Shown one piece after another: positions 15,931 through 23,981 of a DNA stretch of 64,000 bases; the stretch's first letter is position 1, and each line of letters opens with the position of its first letter. A model generated the notes under the pieces. That model saw only the letters and a list, made by a program, of their open reading frames with translations. It was not told the origin of the DNA and did not search any database. Position numbers and translations under genes: made by a program. This DNA is from CAVTRI01 sp963737075 (GTDB taxonomy: Bacteria > Actinomycetota > Acidimicrobiia > Acidimicrobiales > Palsa-688), in contig CAVTRI010000002.1 in the NCBI GenBank assembly GCA_963737075.1, positions 2,542,001 to 2,606,000 of the forward strand. Reading direction: 5' to 3'.

Positions 15931-17037
15931 ATGCGCGTCCTGGTCGTCGGCGGAACGGGGCCAACAGGACCGCATGTGATACAAGGACTTCTGGCCCGCG
16001 GCCATGATGTCACGATCCTCCATCGAGGCCTTCACGAGGTGCCCGAACTGCCGCCGGTCGAGCACCTTCACGGCGACCCCCATTTCCGAGCGTCGATCGA
16101 CGAGACGATCAAGAACCGATCGTTCGACATCGTGATCGCGATGTACGGGCGGCTGAAGCACCTGGCTCCAGCCTTCATCGGGAGATGCGACCAGTTCGTC
16201 GGCGTCGGAGGCTCACCGGTCTACCGGGGGTTCTTTCCGCGGCCGGGCTACCGAATGCCGTTGCCGGTGACCGAGGACGATGCCGTCGTCGAGTCCGCAC
16301 CCGAGGATGACCCGGCGCTGCAGTTCTCGTTGCGGCTCGCCGAAGCCGAGGCGGCAGTGTTTGCGTCCCACGCGAAGGCCACGGTCTTTCGGTACCCGAT
16401 GCTGTATGGCCCCAACAACACCCGCCCGCAGGAGTGGTCGGTGATTCGGCGCGTCCGCGACGGGAGGCGGCGCATGATCCTGCCCGACGGGGGTCACCAC
16501 GTTCATACTCGCTGCGCCGCCCGCAACGCGGCGACGTATGTGCTCGCCGCCGTCGACCAGCCCGACCGCGCGGCCGGGCAGGTCTTCAACTGCGGCGACC
16601 CGTTCAACTGGTCGATACGACAGTGGGTGGAGGCCATCCTCGAACTCCTCGGCGCCGAGGTCGAACTGGTGTCGATCCCTACCGCCGTCGCCATGGAAGC
16701 GGCGACGACGCTGCTCCCCCTTGCCGGGACCACAGCCATCCACAGCGTGCTCAGCACGGAAAAGGCCCGCCGGGAGCTCGGCTACCAGCCCGCTGTCCAG
16801 CCCCTCGACGCCCTGCAGGAGGTGCTCGAGTGGTACGAGCGGCGACCCGGCTTCGACCCCCGCCCAAGTCCGGCGTTCACCGATCGCTTCGACTACGAGA
16901 CCGAGGACGCCCTGCTCGAGGCGTATAACTGCGCCATCGATGGTGTAACGGCCTCGATCGAGCAGCACGCAGCACCGCCGATCCACAGCATGGCCCACCC
17001 CAAACAGCCCGGCGTCGTCGATCACCGCGGCCGCTGA
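15931..17037 (+). CDS. NAD(P)-dependent epimerase/dehydratase family protein
   Basis: Rossmann-fold protein of 368 residues starting MRVLVVGGTGPTGP (GxxGxxG, residues 7-13). It continues with an atypical SDR core: the catalytic YxxxK is not evident, and FRYPMLYGPNNTRP stands where extended SDRs bind sugar nucleotides. The region NATTYVLAAVDQPDRAAGQVFNCGDP is typical of atypical SDRs related to isoflavone reductase or NDP-sugar epimerases. The start is 4 nt after gntR. Lack of a clear catalytic tyrosine leaves the reaction open. Confidence 0.84.
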   Translation: MRVLVVGGTGPTGPHVIQGLLARGHDVTILHRGLHEVPELPPVEHLHGDPHFRASIDETIKNRSFDIVIAMYGRLKHLAPAFIGRCDQFVGVGGSPVYRGFFPRPGYRMPLPVTEDDAVVESAPEDDPALQFSLRLAEAEAAVFASHAKATVFRYPMLYGPNNTRPQEWSVIRRVRDGRRRMILPDGGHHVHTRCAARNAATYVLAAVDQPDRAAGQVFNCGDPFNWSIRQWVEAILELLGAEVELVSIPTAVAMEAATTLLPLAGTTAIHSVLSTEKARRELGYQPAVQPLDALQEVLEWYERRPGFDPRPSPAFTDRFDYETEDALLEAYNCAIDGVTASIEQHAAPPIHSMAHPKQPGVVDHRGR

Positions 17038-17050
17038 GAGCGGGTTGTGA

Positions 17051-17149
17051 TCAGCGGCCGGCGCGCCGCTGCCAGCGGGTCGCCTTCAGCATCTTTTTGT
17101 GCTTCTTTTTTCTCATGCGCTTCCGGCGCTTTTTGATCAGCGAACCCAC
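17051..17149 (-). CDS. Small-subunit micro-protein bS22 (AURKAIP1/COX24 domain)
   Basis: A 32-residue basic peptide: GSLIKKRRKRMRKKKHKKML near the start, then a KATRWQRR-type tail. This matches the AURKAIP1/COX24 motif (KKRRKRMxKKKxxKxxxxxRxxRR) of bS22, a tiny actinobacterial 30S protein related to mitochondrial mS38. The start is GTG at 17149. It lies alone between the epimerase (convergent, 13 nt away) and ispE. Too short for default gene finders; family recognition is strong because almost every residue fits the motif. Confidence 0.86.
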   Translation of the reverse strand: MGSLIKKRRKRMRKKKHKKMLKATRWQRRAGR

Positions 17150-17222
17150 GGGGGACGCACACTAGCCCGGCGGCAGAGGGGTCTCCAAGCCGCCGCCCAT
17201 ACGGCCGCGCAAGTGGAAGGCG

Positions 17223-17918
17223 TTACACCCGGCAGGTCCGGACGACGACCCTCCCGCCGCCGGGAAACGCGCCCGGCACCCACCAGGTGGCCCCGCTGCC
17301 GGCCAGCGCCGGCTCTTCGCCCGTCGCGTCGCCCAGCTGATCCCGCCATGCGGCCAGCTCGGGTTCGACGCGGAGGGCGGCAGGCTCGAGGTCGTTTGCC
17401 CCCGACGCGCGCGGGCCACCCATCGCGTCCCACGCCCTGTACACCGCGGGGGTAGAGACGGCGATCGGCGGCGTCAGCAGCGTGAAGCGCATGTCCCGGA
17501 ACGGCAGCGGCTCGACGTGCTCGCCGACGCCGCGCACTCGCGCCCGCCCGCCGACCAGGCAGAACGGCACGTCGGCGCCCAACGACGCCGCAACTGCCAT
17601 GTCTGTCCGGCCCGCCCATCGCAACACCGCCGCCGCGTCCGCCGAGCCTCCGCCAAGGCCGGCGCCGGCCGGGATGCGCTTGCGCAGCGTGACATGGGCC
17701 TGCCGGCCGACCGCTCGGAGGGCCTTCCGCACCAGGTTGTCGTCCGTGACAGGAACGGACCCCGGCGGCTCGACCAGGAGGTCGTCGCCTGGCGCAAATT
17801 CCAGCGAATCACAGAGGTCGACCGTCACCATCTCTGCGTCCAGGAGGTGGTAGCCGTCGGCGCGGACACCCGTCACGCGGAGCGACACCGTCAGCTTCGC
17901 CGGCGCCAGCACCCTCAT
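17223..17918 (-). CDS. ispE: 4-diphosphocytidyl-2-C-methyl-D-erythritol kinase
   Basis: GHMP-family kinase of the MEP isoprenoid pathway that phosphorylates CDP-methylerythritol. The ATP loop is IPAGAGLGGGSADAAAVL (about residues 87-104). LGADVPFCLVGGRA and LAGSGATWW form the other GHMP motifs, and the N-terminus APAKLTVSLRVTGVRADGYH is diagnostic. At 231 residues it is shorter than the usual 280-300, with a trimmed C-terminal domain. The ATG at 17918 overlaps the stop of a 28-codon ORF (ATGA), so translation is probably coupled to the upstream ksgA unit. Confidence 0.93.
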   Translation of the reverse strand: MRVLAPAKLTVSLRVTGVRADGYHLLDAEMVTVDLCDSLEFAPGDDLLVEPPGSVPVTDDNLVRKALRAVGRQAHVTLRKRIPAGAGLGGGSADAAAVLRWAGRTDMAVAASLGADVPFCLVGGRARVRGVGEHVEPLPFRDMRFTLLTPPIAVSTPAVYRAWDAMGGPRASGANDLEPAALRVEPELAAWRDQLGDATGEEPALAGSGATWWVPGAFPGGGRVVVRTCRV

Positions 17919-18001
17919 AGTCCCCTCGGCGGAGCTGCGCCCCGCACCCATCGCCGCCGGGCGGCGAGGCCGCGCCGTCGGCCTACGAAGCTCCGCTTCA
18001 T
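17915..18001 (-). CDS. Tandem 28-residue ORF, second copy, coupled to ispE
   Basis: ATG at 18001 overlaps the stop of the preceding copy (ATGA), and its own stop overlaps the ATG of ispE in the same way. The product is Arg-rich (MKRSFVG then RRRGLAARRRWVRGAAP) and ends PRGL. DNA is nearly identical to the first copy for most of its 83-bp period. It differs mainly in the last five codons and two codons near the start. No known family is recognised. It may be translated only as a bridge that keeps ribosomes moving from ksgA into ispE. Confidence 0.45.
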   Translation of the reverse strand: MKRSFVGRRRGLAARRRWVRGAAPPRGL

Positions 18002-18084
18002 AGTGCTTTCAGCGGGGCTGCGCCCCGCACCCATCGCCGCCGGGCGGCGAGGCCGCGCCGTCGGCGTGCGAAGCTCCGCTTCAT
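17998..18084 (-). CDS. Tandem 28-residue ORF, first copy, coupled to ksgA
   Basis: ATG at 18084 overlaps the ksgA stop (ATGA), and the stop overlaps the start of the second copy. The peptide starts MKRSFARRRR and ends GAAPLKAL. The final AAPLKAL is also the C-terminus of KsgA, which shows that the repeat unit includes the end of the upstream gene. Internal hairpins are GCGGGGC-TGC-GCCCCGC at 18012-18028 and GAAGC-TCC-GCTTC. Whether the peptide has a function, or the DNA is a palindromic repeat that happens to stay open, cannot be decided here. Confidence 0.45.
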   Translation of the reverse strand: MKRSFARRRRGLAARRRWVRGAAPLKAL

Positions 18085-18926
18085 AGTGCTTTCAGCGGGG
18101 CTGCGACGGCCGCCGACAGCCGCCCCCACGCCTCGACGTCGAGGGCCTCGGCGCGCGCTCCCGGATCGACACCCGCCGCCGCCCACACGTCGCCCGGGCA
18201 CGAACCCACGATGCCGGCCAGCGAACGCCGCAACGTCTTGCGCCGCTGCGCGAACCCGGCGCGCACGACCTCAAACAACAAGCCGGCTTCGACCAGGTCG
18301 GGGTCGACGGCGGGCCGAGGTCGGCGGACGATGGACACCAGCGCCGATTCCACACGCGGCCGGGGTACGAACACCGAGGCCGGCACCCGCCCGACGACGC
18401 GGGCAGTCGCCCAGTACGCCACCTTCACGGACACCGCGCCATACGCCGGGTCCCCGACTGGAGCCGCCAGACGGGCGGCGACCTCCCGCTGGACCATCAC
18501 CAACATCCGGGTGATCGCCGGCACGCCGTCAAGGAGATCGCACACGAGCGGCGTCGCCACGTTGTACGGCAGGTTGGCGACCAGCGACCACCGAAAGCCA
18601 CCGAGCAACGCGGCCCAGTCGATGGACAACGCGTCACCTTCCACGACGGTGACGCCGGCAGGGGTCACCACCGAGCGCAGGATCGGCACGAGCCGCCGGT
18701 CGATTTCCACCGCGGTGACGGCGGCTCCCATCTCGGCCAGGGCCAGCGTCAGGCTGCCAAGGCCGGCGCCGATCTCCACCACCCGGTCGCCGGGCCCGAC
18801 GGCCGCCAGCCGGGCGATGCGGCGCACGGTGTTGGCATCGGCGACGAAGTTTTGGCCGAGGGCGCGGCTGGGCCGCAACCCGTGCGCGTCCAACAGCGCC
18901 AGGACATCGGAACGCCCGTGGGTCAA
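18081..18926 (-). CDS. ksgA: 16S rRNA (adenine1518/1519-N6)-dimethyltransferase
   Basis: Dimethylates two adjacent adenines in helix 45 of 16S rRNA late in 30S assembly. SAM-binding motif I is VVEIGAGLGSLTLAL, the catalytic NLPYNVATPL fits N-(I/L)-P-Y, and RALGQNFVADANTVRRI opens the fold. FVPRPRVESALV and FAQRRKTLRRSL mark the C-terminal RNA-binding part. The TTG at 18926 overlaps the tatD stop (TTGA), the same junction style as elsewhere in this cluster; GTG 18956 is an alternative. The C-terminal AAPLKAL derives from the tandem 83-bp repeat that follows. Confidence 0.93.
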   Translation of the reverse strand: MTHGRSDVLALLDAHGLRPSRALGQNFVADANTVRRIARLAAVGPGDRVVEIGAGLGSLTLALAEMGAAVTAVEIDRRLVPILRSVVTPAGVTVVEGDALSIDWAALLGGFRWSLVANLPYNVATPLVCDLLDGVPAITRMLVMVQREVAARLAAPVGDPAYGAVSVKVAYWATARVVGRVPASVFVPRPRVESALVSIVRRPRPAVDPDLVEAGLLFEVVRAGFAQRRKTLRRSLAGIVGSCPGDVWAAAGVDPGARAEALDVEAWGRLSAAVAAPLKAL

Positions 18927-19669
18927 AGCCGGAACACCACCGCCGTGTTGGCCCACGTCGCCTCCTCGACGACGTCGGGCGGCACGCCGCGCACTCCGGC
19001 TACCGCGGCGCCGACCACGGGGAGCAGAGCCGGCCGGTTGGGCTCGCCGCGGTGCGGCACCGGCGAGAGGTAGGGGCTGTCCGTCTCGACCAACAGCCGG
19101 TCGAGCGGGCACAGCGCCGCCGCCTCCCGCACCTCGCCCGCGTTCTTAAACGTCACGATCCCGCTAAACGACAGCCACGCGCCAAGGGAAAGGGCCCGAC
19201 GGGCTTCGACCGGCCCCCCGGTGAAGCAGTGGAACACGGTGCGCGACGGCATCTCTGCGGCGGCCAGGATGGCGAACGTGTCGTCCCACGCCTCGCGGGT
19301 GTGGATGACCAGAGTCAAGTCCAGGCGGGCGGCCATCTCCACCTGGGCCGCGAACGCTTCCCGCTGAGTCGGGCGGGGTGAGTGGTCGTAGTGGTAGTCG
19401 AGGCCGCACTCGCCGACGGCGACCACGACCGGATCCGGGTCGTCGAGCAGCCCCGACAGCGAGGCCACACCGTTGCTGGCGTCGTGCGGGTGGAGACCCA
19501 CGGTCGCCCACACCCCGTCGTACGCGCGAGCGACGTCGATGGCCGACGCCGAGGTGTGGGCGTCGGTCCCGATCGTGATCAGGCGGTCGACGCCGACCGC
19601 CCGGGCGTCGGCGATGGCTTCCGGACCCAGTCCGTCCCACGGGACGTGACAGTGGGAGTCGACCCACAT
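18923..19669 (-). CDS. tatD: TatD-family metal-dependent DNase
   Basis: TIM-barrel hydrolase of 248 residues. VDSHCHVPWD provides the first two metal-binding histidines. TVGLHPHDA, VAVGECGLDYHYDHS (metal-bridging Glu), LVIHTREAWDD, VFHCFTGG and VETDSPYLSP follow in the canonical order. TatD proteins are 3'-5' exonucleases and deaminated-DNA nucleases. The position after metG and before ksgA matches the conserved actinobacterial order. The ATG at 19669 follows the corrected metG stop by 2 nt. Confidence 0.93.
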   Translation of the reverse strand: MWVDSHCHVPWDGLGPEAIADARAVGVDRLITIGTDAHTSASAIDVARAYDGVWATVGLHPHDASNGVASLSGLLDDPDPVVVAVGECGLDYHYDHSPRPTQREAFAAQVEMAARLDLTLVIHTREAWDDTFAILAAAEMPSRTVFHCFTGGPVEARRALSLGAWLSFSGIVTFKNAGEVREAAALCPLDRLLVETDSPYLSPVPHRGEPNRPALLPVVGAAVAGVRGVPPDVVEEATWANTAVVFRL

Positions 19670-19671
19670 CG

Positions 19672-21181
19672 TTATTCAGTGATGCGGGGGAAAAGGGGCG
19701 CCCCCGTGGCCACCGGCAGGCTGCCCGGGTAGGCCCCCCAGCTGGCGGCGTCTGGAAGCCGCGCCGAAACCGCCGTACCGGGAAGACCGAGGCGGCGCCG
19801 AGATCTCCTCTGACGCGCGCGGGATGGCCGGACTGGCGAGTACGGCGACGATGCGCAGCGCTTCCAAGGCGTCGCCCAACGTCTTGTCCACCTCCCGCCC
19901 CGGCTCCGCCCGCCAGGGCTCCGCCGCCTCGAGGGCGGCGTTGGTCTCCCGAACGAGACGCCAGGTGGCTTCCAGGGCATCAGACGGGGCCATGCGGTCC
20001 CAGGCGGCAGCCGCGTCGGCGTACACGTCCGCGGCGACGGGCGCCAAGCGGCTTTCGGGATCCGGCCGGGGGCCGATCCCGCCGCACTTCCGGGCCACGA
20101 CGGTCGCCACCCGGTTGAGCAGGTTGCCCAGGTTGTTGGCCAGGTCGGCGTTGTAGCGCGCCACCATGCCTTCGTATGAGAAGTCCCCATCCGGTCCGAG
20201 CGGCAGGTCGCGCAGGAAGTGGTATCGGAAGCCGTCGACCCCGAAGGTCGGGGTCAGGTCGGCCGGGGCGATCTGGTTGAGGGCGGTCTTGGACATCTTC
20301 TCGCCGCCGATGAGCAGGAACCCGTGGACGGCGATACGCGCCGGCGGCTCGATGTCCGCCGCCATCAGCAGTGCCGGCCAGTAGACGCAGTGGAAGCGCA
20401 GGATGTCCTTGCCGATCACGTGGTGGACCGCCGGCCACCACACCTCGAATCGCCCTGGATCCGTCCCGTATCCGACGGCCGTCGCGTAGTTGATGAGCGC
20501 GTCGTACCAGACGTAGAAGACGTGAGCCGGATCCCACGGGACCGGCACGCCCCAGCTGATCGAGGTGCGGGTCACCGAGATGTCCTGCAGGCCGCCTTTG
20601 ATCAGGCCGATGGCTTCGTTGCGTTTCGCGACTGGCGTGATCGCCCCCGGATTGGCGTCGTACCACGCGAGCAGCCCGTCCTCGAACGCGGACAGCTTGA
20701 AGAAGTAGTTGTCCTCCGAGAGCAGTTCGACCGGACGGTGGTGGATCGGGCAGTCGCCGGCCTCGTCCAGGTCGGCTTCGGTGTAGTAGGCCTCGCAGGA
20801 GACGCAGTACAGACCCTCGTAGGTGCCGATCTCGATCCACCCGTTGTCGTACGCGGCCTGCATGAGGGCCTGGACCGCTTTGTAGTGGCGGGGTTCCGTC
20901 GTGCGGATGAAGTCGTCGTAACGGATGTCCAGGCCTTCCCACGCCTCGATGTACCGGGCCGCCGTGCGGTCAGCCTGCGCTTGTGGTGTGAGCTCGTTGG
21001 CTTCCGCCGCCCGCTGCACCTTGAGGCCGTGCTCGTCGGTGCCGGTGAGAAACCACACGTCCTCGCCGCCGAGCCGGTGCCAGCGAGCGAGGGCGTCAGC
21101 GATGACGGTCGGGTATGCGTGGCCGATGTGCGGCGCGTCGTTGACGTAGTAGATCGGCGTCGTGACGTAGAAGCGGGCCAC
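19672..21181 (-). CDS. metG: Methionyl-tRNA synthetase, C-terminal frameshift
   Basis: Class I synthetase. TPIYYVNDAPHIGHAYPTVIAD carries the HIGH-type motif (residues 14-17), and GGEKMSKTALNQI carries KMSKS-like KMSKT. A zinc-knuckle-like CVSCEAYY region and FYVWYDALINYATAVGY are also present. The frame open from 21181 reads to about residue 460 (IPRASEEI). It then leaves the homologous frame, while the shifted frame gives RRRLGLPGTA, ARLPDAASWG and GAPLFPRI, the expected C-terminus, ending at TAA 19672. Removing one base near 19800 restores EEIWRRLGLPG. Since metG is normally essential, a sequence error or a tolerated C-terminal change is more likely than loss. Confidence 0.95.
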
Positions 21182-21237
21182 CGCCCGAGGGTACCGGCAG
21201 TTTGCCTGACGCCCCCGCTGTTTTGCAGGCTATCCGC

Positions 21238-21699
21238 ATGGGTGTCAACCAGCGCAGCCGCATTGTCATGAGTGCCGAGGAAGTCGACGAGTTCCTCCGT
21301 ACCGAGCGCACGGCGTCGATGTGCTCCGTTCACCCCGACGGGAGCATCCACGCGGTCGCCATGTGGTATGGGTTCCTGGACGGGGACGTGGCCTTCGAAA
21401 CCAAAGCCAAGTCGCAGAAAATCCAGAATCTCCGCCGCGATCCCCGGCTGACAGTGATGGTCGAAGCCGGCGATCGCTACGAGGAGCTCCGCGGCGTCGA
21501 AGTGGTCGGCCAGGCCGAGATCCTGGAGGACCCCGAGAAGCTGTGGGCGATCGGGTTGTCGGTCTATGAGCGCTACGTCGGCCCCTACAGCGACGACGCT
21601 AAGCCGGTGGTGGAGGCGATGCTGAACAAGCGGGTCGGCGTCCGTCTGCGCGCCGACCGGGTGGTCTCGTGGGACCACCGCAAGCTCGCGGCACGCTGA
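21238..21699 (+). CDS. Pyridoxamine-5'-phosphate-oxidase-fold protein (probable F420/flavin-dependent)
   Basis: Split-barrel protein of 153 residues. MSAEEVDEFLRTERTASMCSVHPDGSIHAVAMWYGF, VAFETKAKSQKIQNLRRDPRLTVMVEAGD and VEVVGQAEILEDPEK match the PPOX-type family in actinobacteria, whose members bind FMN, F420 or biliverdin. The ATG at 21238 is chosen; the sequence upstream is not conserved-looking. It is divergent from metG and convergent with an FrhB-type gene whose stop is 3 nt away. The cofactor cannot be read from the sequence, but the neighbouring FrhB-like protein makes F420 a reasonable inference. Confidence 0.85.
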   Translation: MGVNQRSRIVMSAEEVDEFLRTERTASMCSVHPDGSIHAVAMWYGFLDGDVAFETKAKSQKIQNLRRDPRLTVMVEAGDRYEELRGVEVVGQAEILEDPEKLWAIGLSVYERYVGPYSDDAKPVVEAMLNKRVGVRLRADRVVSWDHRKLAAR

Positions 21700-21702
21700 A
21701 CG

Positions 21703-22884
21703 CTAACCGGCTGCGGGCTTTGCTTTGGGCGGGGGCACGCCCAGGCGCGGGGCGGGCACCGCGGTCTCGGGCCAGCGGCGTCGGCTGACGATCGACAGCT
21801 TGCGCATCAGGGCGATGGCGTCCGGGTCGTCGTCACCCGGGCGTGTCTCGATCGCCCCGTCGGCCAGCATCCCGTCGATGACCTCCCGCCCAGCGTCGGT
21901 GCGGACCACAGTCAGGGTCCAGTCGTTGAACGCCCCGATACCGCCGGTCGAGATGTCGGCGTGCTCGGCCGCGAAATCGGGACAGGTCTTGCATCCTTCA
22001 CGGGTCCAGGCGTGACATTCCTTCAAGGGGACTTCGTGATAGGAGCCGTCGCGCATCCATATCTGGAACACGCCCTTGATGTTCATCTTCACCATGTCGG
22101 CCTTGGCCAGGCCGTACTTCGCCTCGAACAGCTCCTCGAAGATGGCGTCGTCGAACGTCTTGGAGCACAGCAAGCCGATCGACAGCGCCAGCCGCCGCCC
22201 GACCTTGCCCGCCTTGCGGGCGCGCATGACCGGCGGGACCGACGACTGGCAGCTCATGCCGACCAGCGCGAGGCGCTCGGCCCCGGCGGCGACGGCTTCG
22301 GTGTACGCCAGGGTGTTGGCCGAGTAGGTGTACCGGCTGCCCGCGGAGGCGAGCACCTCGTCGCGGGTGCGGGCCAGCCCGGGGATGGCTTTCCACGTCG
22401 AGCCGTCGCCCTCCAGATACGAGACGAGGGCGGCGTCGATGCGGTCGCGTTCGAGGGCCCACACCAGGATGGCCGACACCAACCCGCCGTCCTGACCCCG
22501 CTCGTGCAGCTCGGGGTCGGTCGCCCGGGCGAGGAAGATGTCCTTGGCCACGCCGGCCTGCTCCTCGGGGAGTCGCTCCCGGCCATACAGGTACTCGTCG
22601 ATCTCCGTCTCCCAGCTGCGGAAGCGGGGGCAGGCCCGGGTGCAGCTGGTGCATCCCCGTTGCCCGTGGCCGCAATCGCCCGGTCCCAGCTCCTCCTCCA
22701 GGTGAAACGGCCTGTACACCCCGTTGGTGTCGTCGTAGCCCAGCACGTCGTGGGGGCAGGCGACGACGCAGCCGGCGCAACCGGTGCACAACCCGCTGGT
22801 CACGACCTCGGTGAACAGCTCGGCCCACTGCGCCCGCCACCGTTCGCGGGCCGGTGGGGGAGAGGTCTCGGTGGTGGTCATCAT
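21703..22884 (-). CDS. Coenzyme F420 hydrogenase/dehydrogenase beta-subunit (FrhB-type) iron-sulfur flavoprotein
   Basis: A 393-residue protein with an N-terminal ferredoxin-like cluster site: GLCTGCAGCVVACPHDVLGY (residues 31-50) and GCTSCTRACPRF near residue 80. The FrhB domain follows (GQDGGLVSAILVWAL, GMSCQSSVPPVM, RLALSIGLLCSKTFDDAIFEELFEAKYGL) with further cysteines in CHAWTREGCKTCPDF. Such proteins reduce or oxidise F420 or move electrons between ferredoxin and flavin. Convergent with the PPOX-fold gene. The partner oxidoreductase is not evident in the window. Confidence 0.9.
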   Translation of the reverse strand: MMTTTETSPPPARERWRAQWAELFTEVVTSGLCTGCAGCVVACPHDVLGYDDTNGVYRPFHLEEELGPGDCGHGQRGCTSCTRACPRFRSWETEIDEYLYGRERLPEEQAGVAKDIFLARATDPELHERGQDGGLVSAILVWALERDRIDAALVSYLEGDGSTWKAIPGLARTRDEVLASAGSRYTYSANTLAYTEAVAAGAERLALVGMSCQSSVPPVMRARKAGKVGRRLALSIGLLCSKTFDDAIFEELFEAKYGLAKADMVKMNIKGVFQIWMRDGSYHEVPLKECHAWTREGCKTCPDFAAEHADISTGGIGAFNDWTLTVVRTDAGREVIDGMLADGAIETRPGDDDPDAIALMRKLSIVSRRRWPETAVPAPRLGVPPPKAKPAAG

Positions 22885-22958
22885 CGCCAGGCTAGCGGCG
22901 CGTTCCTAGGGCGGACCATCCGCGGCCAGTTGATCCAGCAGTGGTATGAACGCGCGTC

Positions 22959-23555
22959 ATGACGTGGATGGGTACCGGCCCCGAAGTGCCCGATCTCCAG
23001 GCGCACCTGGTGCGGGTCAGCCGCGCGTGGGGGTCGTTCGCGTTCTTCGGCGCCGTGTCGGTGCTGATCGGGATCCTGGTGCTGGTGTGGCCGGGCCACA
23101 CGCTGGTGGCGTTGGCCGTGCTGTTCGGGCTCATGCTGATTGTGGGCGGACTCTTCCGGTTGGTGGCCGCGGTGGCCATGACCGACGCCTCGGGCGGCGC
23201 TCGGGCCTTGATGGCCTTCCTCGGCTTGCTCGGGCTCGTGATCGGGTTGTGGGCGCTGCGCCACGTCGACGTCGCGCCCTCCCTCCTCGCCGTCTTCCTC
23301 GCGATCTACTGGATCATTCACGGCGTCGTCGAGACCATCGTTGCCATCGAGGCCCCCGGAGTTCCTGGGCGCGGCTGGGTTCTGGTGTCCGGGCTGCTCG
23401 GGATCCTCGCTGGCATCATCCTGCTGATCTGGCCGAAGCCTTCCCTGCTCGTCCTGGCCGTGATTCTCGGGATCTTCCTGCTCGTCTTCGGCGTCTTGCA
23501 ACTGATCGTGGCGTTCGGGCTGCGGTCAGCGGCGACCGCACCGCCCGCCGTCTGA
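22959..23555 (+). CDS. HdeD/DUF308 multi-pass membrane protein
   Basis: A 198-residue protein of six predicted helices arranged as three repeats of the DUF308 pattern: SVLIGILVLVWPGHTLVALAVLFGLMLIVGGLFRL, then LGLVIGLWALRHVD, then GILAGIILLIWPKPSLLVLAVILGIFLLVFGVLQL. It resembles E. coli HdeD, linked to acid resistance, but function in actinobacteria is unproven. It is divergent from the FrhB gene and convergent with the next gene, whose stop is 3 nt away. Confidence 0.85.
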   Translation: MTWMGTGPEVPDLQAHLVRVSRAWGSFAFFGAVSVLIGILVLVWPGHTLVALAVLFGLMLIVGGLFRLVAAVAMTDASGGARALMAFLGLLGLVIGLWALRHVDVAPSLLAVFLAIYWIIHGVVETIVAIEAPGVPGRGWVLVSGLLGILAGIILLIWPKPSLLVLAVILGIFLLVFGVLQLIVAFGLRSAATAPPAV

Positions 23556-23558
23556 GCG

Positions 23559-23981
23559 TCAGGTCGTCGGCGGCGACCGCGGGGTTGCGAGCGTCGTCGA
23601 CGTCGCGGGGACGGTTGTCGAGGGCGCTCCGTGCCCGCCGACCCCCGTCGTTGACGTGGTCGACGGCACCGACGAGGTGGTGACTGGCGGCGCCGTCGAG
23701 TGGGGCGCCGGAGTCGTGGTCGGCGGAGCGGTGGTGGGCGGGGCCACCGTCGTGGTCGTGGTCTCGCGGGAGATGACCACCCCGGGCGGCAGGTTTTTCA
23801 CGAGCTGGGACAGGTTGTTGTTGGCCTTGGCGGTCGACGAGGAGGTGGAAGGGGTTCGCACGGTGAGCCACAGCACACCGAGACCGACGAACAGCACGGC
23901 GATCAGGAGCGTCGACCGCCTGATCGGAGCCCTGGTTGAGACGGGCCGCCGCAGCGCACTGACCCAGCCTGCGAACTTCAC
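23559..23981 (-). CDS. Single-pass membrane protein with Thr/Pro-rich tail
   Basis: A 140-residue protein: short basic N-terminus, one transmembrane helix near residues 24-42 (TLLIAVLFVGLGVLWLTV), then a low-complexity extracytoplasmic tail of Thr, Pro and Ser (repeated TTT, PPTT, TSST). Positive-inside topology predicts the tail outside the cell, where it could be O-glycosylated or thread through the wall. Its ATG overlaps the mscS stop (ATGA), so it is translated with MscS and may be an accessory to the channel. No family recognised. Confidence 0.65.
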   Translation of the reverse strand: MKFAGWVSALRRPVSTRAPIRRSTLLIAVLFVGLGVLWLTVRTPSTSSSTAKANNNLSQLVKNLPPGVVISRETTTTTVAPPTTAPPTTTPAPHSTAPPVTTSSVPSTTSTTGVGGHGAPSTTVPATSTTLATPRSPPTT

